Shown piece by piece: positions 34,700 through 44,338 of a stretch of 64,000 nucleotides of DNA (positions are counted from its first letter, which is position 1; every line of letters starts with the position of its first letter). The notes under the pieces were generated by a model. It saw nothing but the letters and a program-made list of their open reading frames with translations. It had not been told where the DNA came from and made no database searches. The stretch comes from Geothrix sp. SG200 (GTDB taxonomy: Bacteria > Acidobacteriota > Holophagae > Holophagales > Holophagaceae): contig NZ_JAKZFR010000005.1 in the NCBI RefSeq assembly GCF_022808935.1, positions 186,001-250,000 on the forward strand. Reading direction: 5' to 3'. A program made the position numbers and the translations under genes.

Positions 34700-35538
34700 T
34701 GCGCGTCCTCGTCACTGGCGCCTCGGGGCAGCTGGCCCACGCCATCCGCCTTGTCTGGGCGGACCACGAGCTGGAGCTTCCCGAGGAATCGGTGCTGGAC
34801 CTCTCCAGGGAGGAAGCCATCCATTCGGTGATCTCCGGCGTTCATCCCGACGTGGTGATTAACTGCGGTGCCTTCACCCAGGTGGACCGCTGCGAGTCCG
34901 AGCCGGAGCTGGCCCAGAAGATCAACGCCACCGCCGTGGGCTGGCTGGCGGAGGCCTGCGAGGCCCAGAAGGCCATGCTGATCCAGGTCAGTACGGACTA
35001 CGTCTTCGACGGCACGGGCACCCGCCCCTACCGGGAGGACGATCCCACGAACCCCGTGTCCGTCTACGGCCGCACCAAGCTGGAAGGCGAGCGCCAGGCC
35101 GCCCGCTGCTCCCGGCACCTCATCGCCCGCACCAGCTGGCTCTACGACGCCTGGGGCAAGAACTTCCTCAACACCATGCTGAACGCTGCCGCCCAGGGCC
35201 GGTCGCTTCGGGTGGTGGACGACCAGCGGGGTGCCCCCACCACCTGTCGGGCCTTGGCCCGCCAGCTCAAGCTGGCCGCCGAGCAGGGCTGGCGGGGCCT
35301 CGTGCACACGACCTGCGCTGGTGAGACTACCTGGCATGGCTTCGCGAAGGCCATCTTCGAGGCCAAGGGGATATCCGCCGACCTCCATCCCTGCACCACC
35401 GCCGACTATCCCACCCCGGCCCGGCGCCCCGCCTACTCCGTCCTCGACGGAAGCCGCCGCAGGACCCTCGGCCCCGACCTCATGCCCGAGTGGCGTGACG
35501 GATTGCGCGAAATCGTCGAATCCGGCTTGGCCGTCTAA
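34699..35538 (+). CDS. rmlD: dTDP-4-dehydrorhamnose reductase
   Basis: 279 residues. Rossmann motif MRVLVTGASGQLAHAI, then VVINCGAFTQVDRCESEPEL (the conserved NAFTxVDxAE region), STDYVFDGTGTRPYREDD, the catalytic YGRTKLEGE, and RTSWLYDAWGKNFLNTML. It reduces dTDP-4-keto-rhamnose to dTDP-L-rhamnose with NAD(P)H. The start ATG overlaps the rmlC stop (tgATG), so translation is coupled. Confidence 0.93.
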   Translation: MRVLVTGASGQLAHAIRLVWADHELELPEESVLDLSREEAIHSVISGVHPDVVINCGAFTQVDRCESEPELAQKINATAVGWLAEACEAQKAMLIQVSTDYVFDGTGTRPYREDDPTNPVSVYGRTKLEGERQAARCSRHLIARTSWLYDAWGKNFLNTMLNAAAQGRSLRVVDDQRGAPTTCRALARQLKLAAEQGWRGLVHTTCAGETTWHGFAKAIFEAKGISADLHPCTTADYPTPARRPAYSVLDGSRRRTLGPDLMPEWRDGLREIVESGLAV

Positions 35539-35553
35539 CTGATTGAGGATTTT

Positions 35554-36597
35554 ATGCAGAAGACCGCACTCATCACCGGCGTGACTGGCCAGGACGGCAG
35601 CTACCTGGCCGAGCTGCTGCTGTCGAAGGGCTACCAGGTCCACGGTGTGGTGCGGCGGGCCAGCCTGTTCAATACGGATCGCATCGACCACCTGCACGTG
35701 GGCGAGACGCCGGATCCCTCGTTCTTCCTTCACTACGGCGACCTGTCCGACGCTGGAGCCCTGCGGAACCTGCTGGACGAGATCCAGCCCGACGAGGTCT
35801 ACAACCTGGGCGCCCAGAGCCATGTGCGCGTGAGCTTCGACCAGCCCGAATACACCGTGGATGTGGTGGGCGTGGGCGTCATCCGGCTGCTGGAGGCCAT
35901 CCGCAGCTACATGAAGCACACGAAGAAGCAGATCCGCTTCTACCAGGCCGGCAGCTCCGAGATGTTCGGCAGCGCCAAGCCGCGCCAGCACGAGGGCACC
36001 CGGTTCGAGCCCCGCAGCCCCTATGCCTGCGCCAAGGTCTACGCCCACTACCAGGTGATCAACCACCGGGAGAGCTACGGGCTCTTCGCCTGCAATGGCA
36101 TCCTGTTCAACCACGAGAGCCCGCGGCGCGGCGAGACCTTCGTGACCCGGAAGATCACGCGTGCCGCCACGCGCATCAAGCTGGGGCTCCAGGACAAGCT
36201 CTTCCTGGGCAACCTGGACGCGAAGCGGGACTGGGGCTTCGCGGGAGACTACGTGGAAGCCATGTGGCGCATGCTCCAGCAGGACACGCCGGACGACTAC
36301 GTGGTGGCCACGGGCGAGAGCATCAGCATTCGCGATTTCCTGGGGCTCACCTTCGGGCGGCTGGACCTGGACTGGCAGAAGCACGTGGAGATCGACCCCC
36401 GCTACTTCCGCCCCGCCGAGGTGGACCACCTGGAAGGCGATCCGTCCAAGGGCCGCCGCATCCTGGGCTGGGAGCCGAAGACCGACATCCGGGCCCTGGC
36501 GGCCATGATGGTGGATTCGGACCTCAAGCTGGCCCAGAAGGAGCAGGTGCTCCGCGAGGCCGGCCACGCCGAGGCGCCTCGCGCCGGGTACCGCTGA
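35554..36597 (+). CDS. gmd: GDP-mannose 4,6-dehydratase
   Basis: 347 residues, near the family norm. Makes GDP-4-keto-6-deoxymannose, precursor of GDP-rhamnose, GDP-fucose or perosamine. Motifs: [68 protein letters not shown] and [14 protein letters not shown] (YxxxK), [19 protein letters not shown] and [13 protein letters not shown]. No RmD or Fcl gene is adjacent, so the final product of this branch is not determined. It lies between rmlD and rmlB. Confidence 0.95.
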   Translation: MQKTALITGVTGQDGSYLAELLLSKGYQVHGVVRRASLFNTDRIDHLHVGETPDPSFFLHYGDLSDAGALRNLLDEIQPDEVYNLGAQSHVRVSFDQPEYTVDVVGVGVIRLLEAIRSYMKHTKKQIRFYQAGSSEMFGSAKPRQHEGTRFEPRSPYACAKVYAHYQVINHRESYGLFACNGILFNHESPRRGETFVTRKITRAATRIKLGLQDKLFLGNLDAKRDWGFAGDYVEAMWRMLQQDTPDDYVVATGESISIRDFLGLTFGRLDLDWQKHVEIDPRYFRPAEVDHLEGDPSKGRRILGWEPKTDIRALAAMMVDSDLKLAQKEQVLREAGHAEAPRAGYR

Positions 36598-36621
36598 ACC
36601 CCTTACCAAGGAACATCGAAC

Positions 36622-37599
36622 ATGTCCGAATCCATCCTCGTCACCGGCGGCGCCGGCTTCATTGGCAGCAACCTGGTGCACCGCTGGCACCGGAACCATC
36701 CGGATGACCGCATCATCGTGCTGGACAAGCTCACTTACGCGGCCGATCCGAAGCAACTCGAAGGCCTGGACCGGGTGGAGCTGGTGGTGGGCGACATCCA
36801 GAACCTGGAGCTGGTCCGCCACCTCATCGAGAAGAACCGGGTGCAGAAGGTCTTCCACCTGGCGGCGGAAAGCCATGTGGACCGCAGCATCACGGGCCCG
36901 GCGGCCTTCATCCAGACCAACCTGGGCGGCACCTTCGCCATGCTGGAGGCCGCCCGCCAGGCCTGGGCCGGTCAGAAGGACTGCCGCTTCCTGCACATCA
37001 GCACGGACGAGGTCTATGGCTCCCTGGGCGAGACCGGCAAGTTCCATGAAGCCATGGCCTACGCCCCCAATAGCCCCTACAGCGCCAGCAAGGCCGGCAG
37101 CGACCACCTGGTGCGGGCCTACCACCACACCTACGGCCTGAACGTGGTGACGACCAACTGCTCCAACAACTACGGCCCCCGCCAGCACCCCGAGAAGCTC
37201 ATCCCCCTGGCCATCACCCGTATGGCCAAGGGTGAGCCCATCCCTATCTACGGCGATGGGATGAACGTCCGCGACTGGCTCTACGTGGAGGATCACTGCG
37301 CCGCGTTGGAGACTGTCATGCTCAAGGGTGTGGCCGGCGAAACCTACTGCGTGGGTGGTGACAACGAGCAGACCAACCTGGCCCTGATCGACCTGCTCTG
37401 CGACCTGGTGGACCAGCACCTGGCCCGCCCCCAGGGCACCAGTCGGAAGCTCAAGACCTTCGTGCAGGATCGGGCCGGGCACGACCGGCGCTACGCCATT
37501 GACGCCACGAAGATCCAGGGGGAGCTGGGATGGACCCCGAATGCGACCTTTGTTGATGGGCTTAAACAAACGATCGCTTGGTACCTGACGAAGAACTGA
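36622..37599 (+). CDS. rmlB: dTDP-glucose 4,6-dehydratase
   Basis: 325 residues. SILVTGGAGFIGSNLVHRWH at the N-terminus, LDKLTYAADPKQLEGLDRVE, HLAAESHVDRSITGPAAFIQ, HISTDEVYGSLGE (catalytic T-D-E), YSASKAGSDHLVRAYHHTYG with YxxxK, and NCSNNYGPRQHPEKLIPLAI. It oxidises and dehydrates dTDP-glucose to the 4-keto-6-deoxy sugar. Order here is A-C-D-gmd-B. The last of the precursor genes; GC content falls after this gene. Confidence 0.95.
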   Translation: MSESILVTGGAGFIGSNLVHRWHRNHPDDRIIVLDKLTYAADPKQLEGLDRVELVVGDIQNLELVRHLIEKNRVQKVFHLAAESHVDRSITGPAAFIQTNLGGTFAMLEAARQAWAGQKDCRFLHISTDEVYGSLGETGKFHEAMAYAPNSPYSASKAGSDHLVRAYHHTYGLNVVTTNCSNNYGPRQHPEKLIPLAITRMAKGEPIPIYGDGMNVRDWLYVEDHCAALETVMLKGVAGETYCVGGDNEQTNLALIDLLCDLVDQHLARPQGTSRKLKTFVQDRAGHDRRYAIDATKIQGELGWTPNATFVDGLKQTIAWYLTKN

Positions 37600-37670
37600 G
37601 CCCTGCCGGCGCACCTCGGATCAACCGGAGGTGGATGAAAGATCCTTAGCACTACCTCGGGGGAGTAAGC

Positions 37671-39023
37671 ATGTGGGCAAGGGTCAGATCCATCATCGGG
37701 AACAACCGGATCGCATTGATCACCGTCTTCGGGCGAATGATTTCAGCGGGGGGTTGGATGCTGAATCTGCTCCTTGTGGCGAAGTATCTATCTCCTGAGG
37801 GACAAGGGTATTACTACACCTTCCAAAGCCTCATTGCATTGCAGGCTTTTCTTGAAATGGGCGCAACAACAGTTATTATTACGGTTGGCGGACACGAGGT
37901 CTCCCGGCTTGCATGGCGACAAAGTCGCTGGTGTGGAGATTTGATCGCGCTGGAGCGATTGTCATCCTTCTTCCGGGTGGTTTTGAAGTGGTTTGGGGTA
38001 GTGTCCATCGCCTTCGCACTTGTAATCATTCCTGTCGGTTCCTGGTTCTTCTCGCGGAGAGGGGGAAGCGGTCACGAAGTCGCCTGGATTGGCCCCTGGG
38101 TGGCTCTGGGATTGGCCACTGCCGCGTCGCTCTTACTGGTTGGTCTGAATGCGTTCGCGGAAGGGATCGGAGCGATCGAAGAGGTGGCGAAAATCAGGGC
38201 ATTCCAATCGGGCGTACGGGTGGTTGTATTCGCTGTGGCTCTGTGGCTGGGCGCTGATCTTTGGGCCTGTGCCTGGATGGCTGTAGCAGGAACCGTCGTC
38301 AACGCCGTTGGACTGTTCTGGATATGTGGCGCTAGGTTGTCGAAAATTTGGAAAACAATTCCCGCCATCGGAATGAAGTGGCGAAAAACAATTCTGCCTT
38401 TCCAGGGGCGGATTGGGCTTAGCTGGATGGCGGGTTATATTACGTTCCAGCTCATGACGCCGGTCATATTTGCATTCCAAGGGGCAAAGATCGCCGGAGA
38501 ATTTGGAATGGCGTTGCAGATAGCCTTGGGGGTCAGCACCCTTGCGACCTCCTGGGTAATGATCCGCCAAAATCCCTGGGCACAAGCAATCGCTCGAGGT
38601 GAATGGGATCACCTCAGCCGTGATTTCCGTAGAACCCTGGTGGTATCCTCAGGCATTTCTGCCGTGATGGCTGTGGGCATTGGCCTTGTCTTTCTTGGGG
38701 TCCATCTGGTGCAGATCCCGATACGGATTCCAAGGTGGTCCTTTCTGATCCCCTTGGGCACCTCGGCAATACTCAATACGGCCATGTCTGCCATCGCCAC
38801 TTATCTCAGGTCCTTCAAGCGCGAACCATTTCTGCCAATTTCAATCTTGATGGCCCTTAGTGTGGCCCTTGGCTCTTTCCTGTTGCGGGGTGGGCACCCG
38901 GTCCTCCTGGCGTGGTGGTATTGCGTCACGGTCGGGCTGATCGGATTGGGTGGGGGGCTTTGGCTGCTCCGCCAGCATCAAAATCCACTCGGGTCAGTCT
39001 TGCCCCAGGATATGTCGATATGA
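37671..39023 (+). CDS. Wzx-like polysaccharide flippase
   Basis: 450 residues with about 12 hydrophobic spans. The N-terminus GRMISAGGWMLNLLLVAKYL SPEGQGYY resembles the polysaccharide-synthesis flippase family, whose members move undecaprenyl-linked O-units across the inner membrane. The charge pattern (LSRDFRRTLVVSS, RSFKREPF) fits. Composition is less GC-rich than upstream genes. The stop overlaps the start of the epimerase gene by 4 bases (ATGA). Confidence 0.8.
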   Translation: MWARVRSIIGNNRIALITVFGRMISAGGWMLNLLLVAKYLSPEGQGYYYTFQSLIALQAFLEMGATTVIITVGGHEVSRLAWRQSRWCGDLIALERLSSFFRVVLKWFGVVSIAFALVIIPVGSWFFSRRGGSGHEVAWIGPWVALGLATAASLLLVGLNAFAEGIGAIEEVAKIRAFQSGVRVVVFAVALWLGADLWACAWMAVAGTVVNAVGLFWICGARLSKIWKTIPAIGMKWRKTILPFQGRIGLSWMAGYITFQLMTPVIFAFQGAKIAGEFGMALQIALGVSTLATSWVMIRQNPWAQAIARGEWDHLSRDFRRTLVVSSGISAVMAVGIGLVFLGVHLVQIPIRIPRWSFLIPLGTSAILNTAMSAIATYLRSFKREPFLPISILMALSVALGSFLLRGGHPVLLAWWYCVTVGLIGLGGGLWLLRQHQNPLGSVLPQDMSI

Positions 39024-39952
39024 ACAGAACGCTTATCCTGGGTGGAGCAGGGTTTATCGGCGCTAATTTGATTCGATCCCTGATCCAACAAGGACACAAA
39101 CCTTCCATCGTAGAATTGCCCGATGCGAACCTTGGGCGAATCGAGAGATTCAACAATCGCATCAATGTCCATTCAGCGGGGCTTTCGGAGAAGAGCCTGA
39201 TCGAAGACATCATTCGGCAGGGTCGTATCACCGAGGTCATCCATCTGGTATCAGGCCTTCTGCCTTCCAGTGGTGAATCCGATTTCCAGGCAGAGATCGA
39301 CTCGGTTGTGAAACCCACCAAAGAACTGCTCCCAGTTCTTCGTGAATACGGATGCAGGCTTGTTTTCTTTTCCTCAGGAGGGGCCATCTATGGCCGAGGG
39401 CCCTCTACCACGCTCGCTGAGGGTGATCCGCTGGATCCTCTAAGCTACTATGGAAAATCGAAACAGCTTCTTGAAGACACGATTCGGGAATATGGGGTTA
39501 AAGAAGGGTTGAATTATCTGATCATCCGACCTTCGAACCCCTATGGGCGGTTCCAGAGCAGCCATGGCGCCCAGGGATTCGTTGCGGTTGCGGCCGGGAA
39601 GATATTGCGAGGCGACCTGCTGACGATCTGGGGGGATGGCAGTGTCGTGCGGGACTACCTGCTGGTGGACGATCTGGTGAGCGGTGTGCTGGGCCTGATG
39701 GAATCAGGAAGGAACCAGGGGATTTACAACATCGGGAGCGGGAGGGGCCATAGCCTGATTGACGTGGTCCGGATGATCGAAGGTGTTGCAGGGGTGAAGG
39801 CACGACTGGAGTTCCTGCCAGGCCGCTCGTGTGACCCAGTAGCCACCATCCTGGACATCTCCAAGCTGCGGTCTGTCATTCCTTTCAATCCCCTGGGGTT
39901 GGAGGAAGGTCTGAAGATCTACTTAGATGAGTTGAGGGGAAATGCCTTCTAA
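39020..39952 (+). CDS. NAD-dependent sugar epimerase/dehydratase
   Basis: 310 residues from the ATG at 39020, which overlaps the flippase stop (ATGA); upstream in-frame codons are rejected. Short-chain dehydrogenase features: TLILGGAGFIGANLIRSLIQ, FFSSGGAIYGRGPSTTLAEG, YYGKSKQLLEDTIREYGVKE (YxxxK) and IRPSNPYGRFQ. UDP-glucose 4-epimerase-like, but the substrate cannot be read from the sequence. The stop overlaps the next glycosyltransferase gene by 11 bases. Confidence 0.85.
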   Translation: MNRTLILGGAGFIGANLIRSLIQQGHKPSIVELPDANLGRIERFNNRINVHSAGLSEKSLIEDIIRQGRITEVIHLVSGLLPSSGESDFQAEIDSVVKPTKELLPVLREYGCRLVFFSSGGAIYGRGPSTTLAEGDPLDPLSYYGKSKQLLEDTIREYGVKEGLNYLIIRPSNPYGRFQSSHGAQGFVAVAAGKILRGDLLTIWGDGSVVRDYLLVDDLVSGVLGLMESGRNQGIYNIGSGRGHSLIDVVRMIEGVAGVKARLEFLPGRSCDPVATILDISKLRSVIPFNPLGLEEGLKIYLDELRGNAF

Positions 39953-40907
39953 GCCTTTGGCACTGGCCATTCCAACCTATAATCGGCCTTCAGTGCTGAT
40001 GGAAAACCTGCGCCATATGCTTCCTGAACTGAAAGCTCATCAGGTTCCGGTCTACATATCGGATGATTCGGATAACGAAGACACCCGGCATTTGATCGAA
40101 TTATTGAAGCTGGAATATGATCTGATTCATTACCGCCGAAACACGCCCTCCTTGGGACACGATCAGAATTGCATTTCAACGCTGGCTTGGCCCGAGGCCG
40201 ATTATATCTGGTACATGGGTGACTCAATCTTTTTCAAGGCCGGATCGCTGGGGAACATTCTTAAGGCTCTTGAAACGCAGCCAGAGTTCGTATTTTTGAA
40301 CTCGTATGTGAAAGATGACATCTACCATACGGGTATCATAAGAAACTGGAAGCAATTCTTGATGGACACTACGTGGTATCTGACTTTGACAGGTGCTACA
40401 ATATATTCTTCAAGATCTTTGGGCACAATTAAAAACAAAGAATTCGATGCTCAAAAATACCCCAATTTTGTTCAATTGGCGGTCGTCTTTGAATATTTTT
40501 CAAGATGTTCCGGTAACATATATTGGTTTAATGAAACAACTATTGATGTAAATAAAAACAAAAAAAGCTATTGGCTTAAAAATGCAATTAAGGTATTTGT
40601 GGTCGATTGGAGCAATTTCATAGAGTCAATTTTGATTTTCAATGAAACTGAGAAAAGTAAAATTATTCGCTCCCATTCAGCAAAAACACACCTCTTTGGA
40701 ATAGTGAATTTACTATTAATTAGAAAATATGAAGGAATTTCTTTCCGTTTGTGGGTAAATTACCGAAAAAAAATTAAAAAAGCATTCCATCTACCATCTT
40801 GGATAGGGCTTGTAGTAAGCCTAGTTCCTGTTCAATTGGTATCCTTATTATTGGCCTTCGGGAAATCTACACGGAAAATGTGGAATCGCGACACGAAGCA
40901 AATATAA
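39942..40907 (+). CDS. glycosyltransferase family 2-like protein
   Basis: 321 residues. The N-terminus ALAIPTYNRPSVLMENLRHM is a GT-A fold start, and YRRNTPSLGHDQNCISTLAW follows. Where GT2 enzymes have a D-D-D or D-x-D, this protein has YIWYMGDSIFF, so metal binding is altered. The C-terminal part is Asn/Lys/Ile-rich and the gene is much more AT-rich than the upstream precursor genes. The last 30 residues are hydrophobic (IGLVVSLVPVQLVSLLLAF), so it may be membrane-associated. It probably adds one sugar of the O-unit. Confidence 0.7.
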   Translation: MPSKPLALAIPTYNRPSVLMENLRHMLPELKAHQVPVYISDDSDNEDTRHLIELLKLEYDLIHYRRNTPSLGHDQNCISTLAWPEADYIWYMGDSIFFKAGSLGNILKALETQPEFVFLNSYVKDDIYHTGIIRNWKQFLMDTTWYLTLTGATIYSSRSLGTIKNKEFDAQKYPNFVQLAVVFEYFSRCSGNIYWFNETTIDVNKNKKSYWLKNAIKVFVVDWSNFIESILIFNETEKSKIIRSHSAKTHLFGIVNLLLIRKYEGISFRLWVNYRKKIKKAFHLPSWIGLVVSLVPVQLVSLLLAFGKSTRKMWNRDTKQI

Positions 40908-40969
40908 AGTTTAAATTCCCGAAGACATAATGCATATAAATTATAGTAAATTGGGAGGAGATCAAATAG

Positions 40970-42208
40970 ATGTATAGAACCAACAACATACTCCTTGGGG
41001 TGTTGATAATCTATGCAACTATTTTTAATCCGTTCAACGACGGTGGAAAAAACATGCTCCTCGTTTTTTCTCTCCCCATTTTTCTTGCCGGCGCGGCAAT
41101 TAGGAATCGAGATGGCTTAAAGGGATTGTTTGAAAAAAAGAATTCGATTATATGGATTTTTTTAATCTATTTTTTGTTGAGTTCAATCGTGAACTTTCAA
41201 TCGTTAAGGTTAAGCTCTTTGGCCTATTCCCTTGATTTCATCATCTGTTTCATCCTTTGTATTCACTTGTTTAAGAGGCCTGTAAATTTGAGGCTGTACT
41301 CCAAATATTTAACTATAATAATAGGGATCTTTTTCTTGGCTTTAGTTATCCAGCAAATAGGCATCGTTTTGGGGTTCGATCACTTTTTCAACAAACTGGA
41401 TAGTACCGACTATTACATCGAATCAAACTATATATTCAATCTAAATTCTCTTTCCACTGAACCCTCTTATGCGGTAACTATTGTTTCCGTTGCTTTTTAT
41501 TCAATTCTAAAGATGAGGAGAATCGAAAATGATGGGAACTATGTCCTTCTCGACTTTTTGAAGGATACTCCTGTTTGGGCTATGTATCTCTATCAACTGG
41601 TATTTTATAGAAGTGTATTCGGAATATTGTTTTTTGTGATGATTTGCATCTACCTTGTTGATTTTAAAAAAATAAAAACCTGGATACTCCTCGGTTGCTT
41701 CTCGTTTGTCTTGGGGGTTTTGAGCGCAAATTACGAGGCATTAGGCCGTTTGTTTACCATATTTAAAATGCTGGATCTTCATAACATTACAGAGTTGGCT
41801 CAAATCGACCATAGCGGCTCAATGAGGGTTCTACCGTTGTATTATTACCTCGTGAATTTCAACTTTCGTGATTTTCATTCATATATAGGGTACGGACTGG
41901 ATTATTCGCAAGATTATATTCGTGCGCTTATCCCTGGTATTCCAGATGGCACAGCTTTTGGGGGACTGATTCCATCCTTTCCTTTTGATTTTGGAATTAT
42001 TGGTTTTGGGTTGCTATGGAAGGTTATATCTAAATTTGCGCTTATGAAGTGGCTCTCCATAGAGGCGATCATAATATTTTTAGTTATGTTGAATGCGACC
42101 TTCAATACCCAGATGTTCTGGTTTGTCGTCCTCGTGTTTACGATAAATAAATTTATAGTCTCTTCACGAACGCCTAAAACCCCGCCACTCGCGACCGCGA
42201 GTGAATAG
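40970..42208 (+). CDS. Wzy-like O-antigen polymerase
   Basis: 412 residues with about 11-12 hydrophobic spans and a large extracytoplasmic loop (about 270-340, with HSGSMRVLPLYYYLVNFNFR and DGTAFGGLIPSFPF), the typical layout of O-antigen polymerases. Sequence conservation in this family is very low, so the call rests on topology, AT-rich composition and location beside the flippase and glycosyltransferases. The region is the most AT-rich of the window. It overlaps the following glycosyltransferase ORF by a few codons if a GTG start is used there. Confidence 0.7.
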   Translation: MYRTNNILLGVLIIYATIFNPFNDGGKNMLLVFSLPIFLAGAAIRNRDGLKGLFEKKNSIIWIFLIYFLLSSIVNFQSLRLSSLAYSLDFIICFILCIHLFKRPVNLRLYSKYLTIIIGIFFLALVIQQIGIVLGFDHFFNKLDSTDYYIESNYIFNLNSLSTEPSYAVTIVSVAFYSILKMRRIENDGNYVLLDFLKDTPVWAMYLYQLVFYRSVFGILFFVMICIYLVDFKKIKTWILLGCFSFVLGVLSANYEALGRLFTIFKMLDLHNITELAQIDHSGSMRVLPLYYYLVNFNFRDFHSYIGYGLDYSQDYIRALIPGIPDGTAFGGLIPSFPFDFGIIGFGLLWKVISKFALMKWLSIEAIIIFLVMLNATFNTQMFWFVVLVFTINKFIVSSRTPKTPPLATASE

Positions 42209-42236
42209 TATCATATTGAATTGTCATGGGAAGCTT

Positions 42237-43193
42237 ATGAATCAAGCAGGGAGAGTCTCAGTCGTTATCGTCAATTACAATGGCGAGGCATTCATTGGCG
42301 ATTGTTTGAATTCTCTGCTTGGTGATGAAAATGTCTGTGAAATCATCGTTGTAGATAACGCATCGAAGGATGGAAGCCTAGAGTATTTGGGAAGGCGTTT
42401 CCCGGATGTCACCCTACTTCAATCTACCGGAAACATTGGTTTTGGTCGGGCGTGCAATCTGGGCGCAGAGAAAGCCAAGGGTGAATTTCTGCTGCTGCTG
42501 AATTATGACGCTGAGCTGGGGTCGAGGCTTGAAGGGGCCATAAATTACCTGGATGCCCACCCGGAAACGGGAATGTTGGGTGGAAGAATTACCTACCCGG
42601 ATGGGCGCATGCAACCTTCAATTGGCCGGTCGATGGTGCCCATACGCCTCGCCTGTTCGTGGCTCTCCCTTTCCCGTTGGTTTCCACGAAATTCCTGGCT
42701 AAGTCAGGAGATCCTAGACGTCGATTGGTACCTCACTGCTCATAAGTCTGTCGACTGGGTTACCGGGGCTCTCATGCTGATCCGGCGCACCAGTTGGGAG
42801 AGAGTAGGAGGAATGGACCCGGCCTTCTTCCTCTACGTCGAGGACGTTGATCTCTGCGAACGTTTGAAGGCTTCAGGAGCAAGCCTCGACTATAGCCCAG
42901 TTTTTTCCGCCAGGCATCGCAAGGGCGGGGGGGCTGAGATTGTCAGCCCGCGTGCGCTGATGTCTTCGATTGACTCATACGACACATATTTGAGCAAACA
43001 TCATGGCCATATTGTTGTAAGCGTCACGCTTGCTTCCATCGGTATCATTTTCTCGCTTCGGGCCCTCGCCATGGCCCTACGCTTGTGGCGCGGCGACCGC
43101 TCAAGGGCCGAGGCAAGAACGTACCTCATGGCTGCTCGTAGGGCCTTTCGGCTCAGTGCTGGGGTGAAATTCCCATGGGGTCCACCCATTTGA
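42237..43193 (+). CDS. glycosyltransferase family 2 (rhamnosyltransferase-like)
   Basis: 318 residues from the ATG at 42237 (preceded by catgggaagc); a GTG at 42201 is also in frame but would overlap the polymerase gene. Motifs: RVSVVIVNYNGEAFIGDCLN, EIIVVDNASKDGSLEYLGRR, NIGFGRACNLGAEKAKGEFL, LLLLNYDAELGSRL, DWVTGALMLIRRTSWERVGG and FFLYVEDVDLCERLKASG. This is the WbbL-like family that transfers L-rhamnose, consistent with the rml genes upstream. A C-terminal hydrophobic span is present. Confidence 0.85.
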   Translation: MNQAGRVSVVIVNYNGEAFIGDCLNSLLGDENVCEIIVVDNASKDGSLEYLGRRFPDVTLLQSTGNIGFGRACNLGAEKAKGEFLLLLNYDAELGSRLEGAINYLDAHPETGMLGGRITYPDGRMQPSIGRSMVPIRLACSWLSLSRWFPRNSWLSQEILDVDWYLTAHKSVDWVTGALMLIRRTSWERVGGMDPAFFLYVEDVDLCERLKASGASLDYSPVFSARHRKGGGAEIVSPRALMSSIDSYDTYLSKHHGHIVVSVTLASIGIIFSLRALAMALRLWRGDRSRAEARTYLMAARRAFRLSAGVKFPWGPPI

Positions 43194-43228
43194 TAGGACA
43201 GGCCCTCAGCAAGGATGCCGCTCGGAAT

Positions 43229-44338
43229 TTAATCGAGCCGATCATAGGCTTCAAGTAGGGCTTTTGCGCTTCTCTCCCACGAATATTGGGTCGCTTGAAC
43301 CAGGCCCTTTCTGATGCGTTCTTGGCGGCCCGAGGGGTCTTGAATGGCCATAAGCAAGGCTTCTGAAATGGTCGGCCACTTTTCAGGGTCGATGAGCCAC
43401 CCAGAATCCCCAACCACTTCCGGCAGGGCCGTGGTTCCGGATGTGATCACTGGGCAACCGCAAGCCATGGCTTCCAGGGGGGGGATGCCGAAGCCTTCCG
43501 CAAAACTGGGGTAAGCCATGACCAAGGCAGCGCGGTACAGGTGGGGCAGCATCACATCTGAGACAGAGTGCAGAAAGACGACGTCCTTCTCCAACCCCTT
43601 TTCCTGGATCAATGCGGCGAGCTCACGGTACCCGAAGTCCTTGCCGCCGACAAATACGAGCTTTGGCAGGGACTTCCCCCGGGTCTTTAGATCAGCGTAG
43701 CTCCGGACAAGGGACTGGTGATTCTTCCGGGGTTCGATCCGTCCGACAGAGAGGATGTAATCTTCCACATCATAGGTCTCTTTCACGAGCTTCCGGGATT
43801 GGGAGAGGTCACCTGGATTGAAGATGGTGGGATCGATGGCACAAGGGGTGAGGCATATCCGCTCCTCAGAAATCCCCCAGCGCTCCATGAGCATCCGCTT
43901 GCTGTATTCGGAAATGGTCAGGATCAACGAGGCCCGGTGGGCGCTCCTGCGGATAAGGGGCGCAAGCGTGAATGGGGCAGATCGGGGAAAAAACTGGGGG
44001 TGGGTGTCGAACAAAATGTCATGAACGGAGACGACCTCTTTGCATGTTTGGAATAAAGGCGCCACGAACTGCATATGACAGCAATCAAGCTGATTCTTGC
44101 GAATACATCGATTGATTTGCCACCCTAACCGGGCGACTCGCGAGGTGGTCCCGAGATCTTGCCACTCCGGCCTGCCTGGCCAGTCCTGCGGTACCCGCGT
44201 CGGATCCTCGACCAGGAAAACCCACTCGTGGTGGCTCGGGACTTTAAGCACCGCGCGGTAAAGTCCCTCAATGTAGCGGCGGATGCCAGATCCCTGCCAT
44301 TCATGATGCAAAACATGGTAATCAATACCGATTCTCAT
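43229..44338 (-). CDS. GT4-family glycosyltransferase
   Basis: 369 residues, minus strand, converging on the rhamnosyltransferase gene. GT-B fold: MRIGIDYHVLHHEWQGSGIR with glycine-rich N-terminus, SVHDILFDTHPQFFPR, ILTISEYSKRMLMERWGI, YILSVGRIEPRKNHQSLVRS, LVFVGGKDFGYRELAALIQE, and the nucleotide-sugar motif AYPSFAEGFGIPPLEAMACG then PVITSGTTALPEVVGDSGWL with the conserved E-x7-E. Retaining transfer of a hexose is typical. It begins a minus-strand group of four polysaccharide genes. Confidence 0.9.
   Translation of the reverse strand: MRIGIDYHVLHHEWQGSGIRRYIEGLYRAVLKVPSHHEWVFLVEDPTRVPQDWPGRPEWQDLGTTSRVARLGWQINRCIRKNQLDCCHMQFVAPLFQTCKEVVSVHDILFDTHPQFFPRSAPFTLAPLIRRSAHRASLILTISEYSKRMLMERWGISEERICLTPCAIDPTIFNPGDLSQSRKLVKETYDVEDYILSVGRIEPRKNHQSLVRSYADLKTRGKSLPKLVFVGGKDFGYRELAALIQEKGLEKDVVFLHSVSDVMLPHLYRAALVMAYPSFAEGFGIPPLEAMACGCPVITSGTTALPEVVGDSGWLIDPEKWPTISEALLMAIQDPSGRQERIRKGLVQATQYSWERSAKALLEAYDRLD

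Noticed and set aside
42201-42237. GTG at 42201 as the start of the WbbL-like glycosyltransferase
   Set aside because: It would overlap the polymerase gene and adds 12 residues unlike the family, whereas the ATG at 42237 has a purine-rich site and gives the standard N-terminus.
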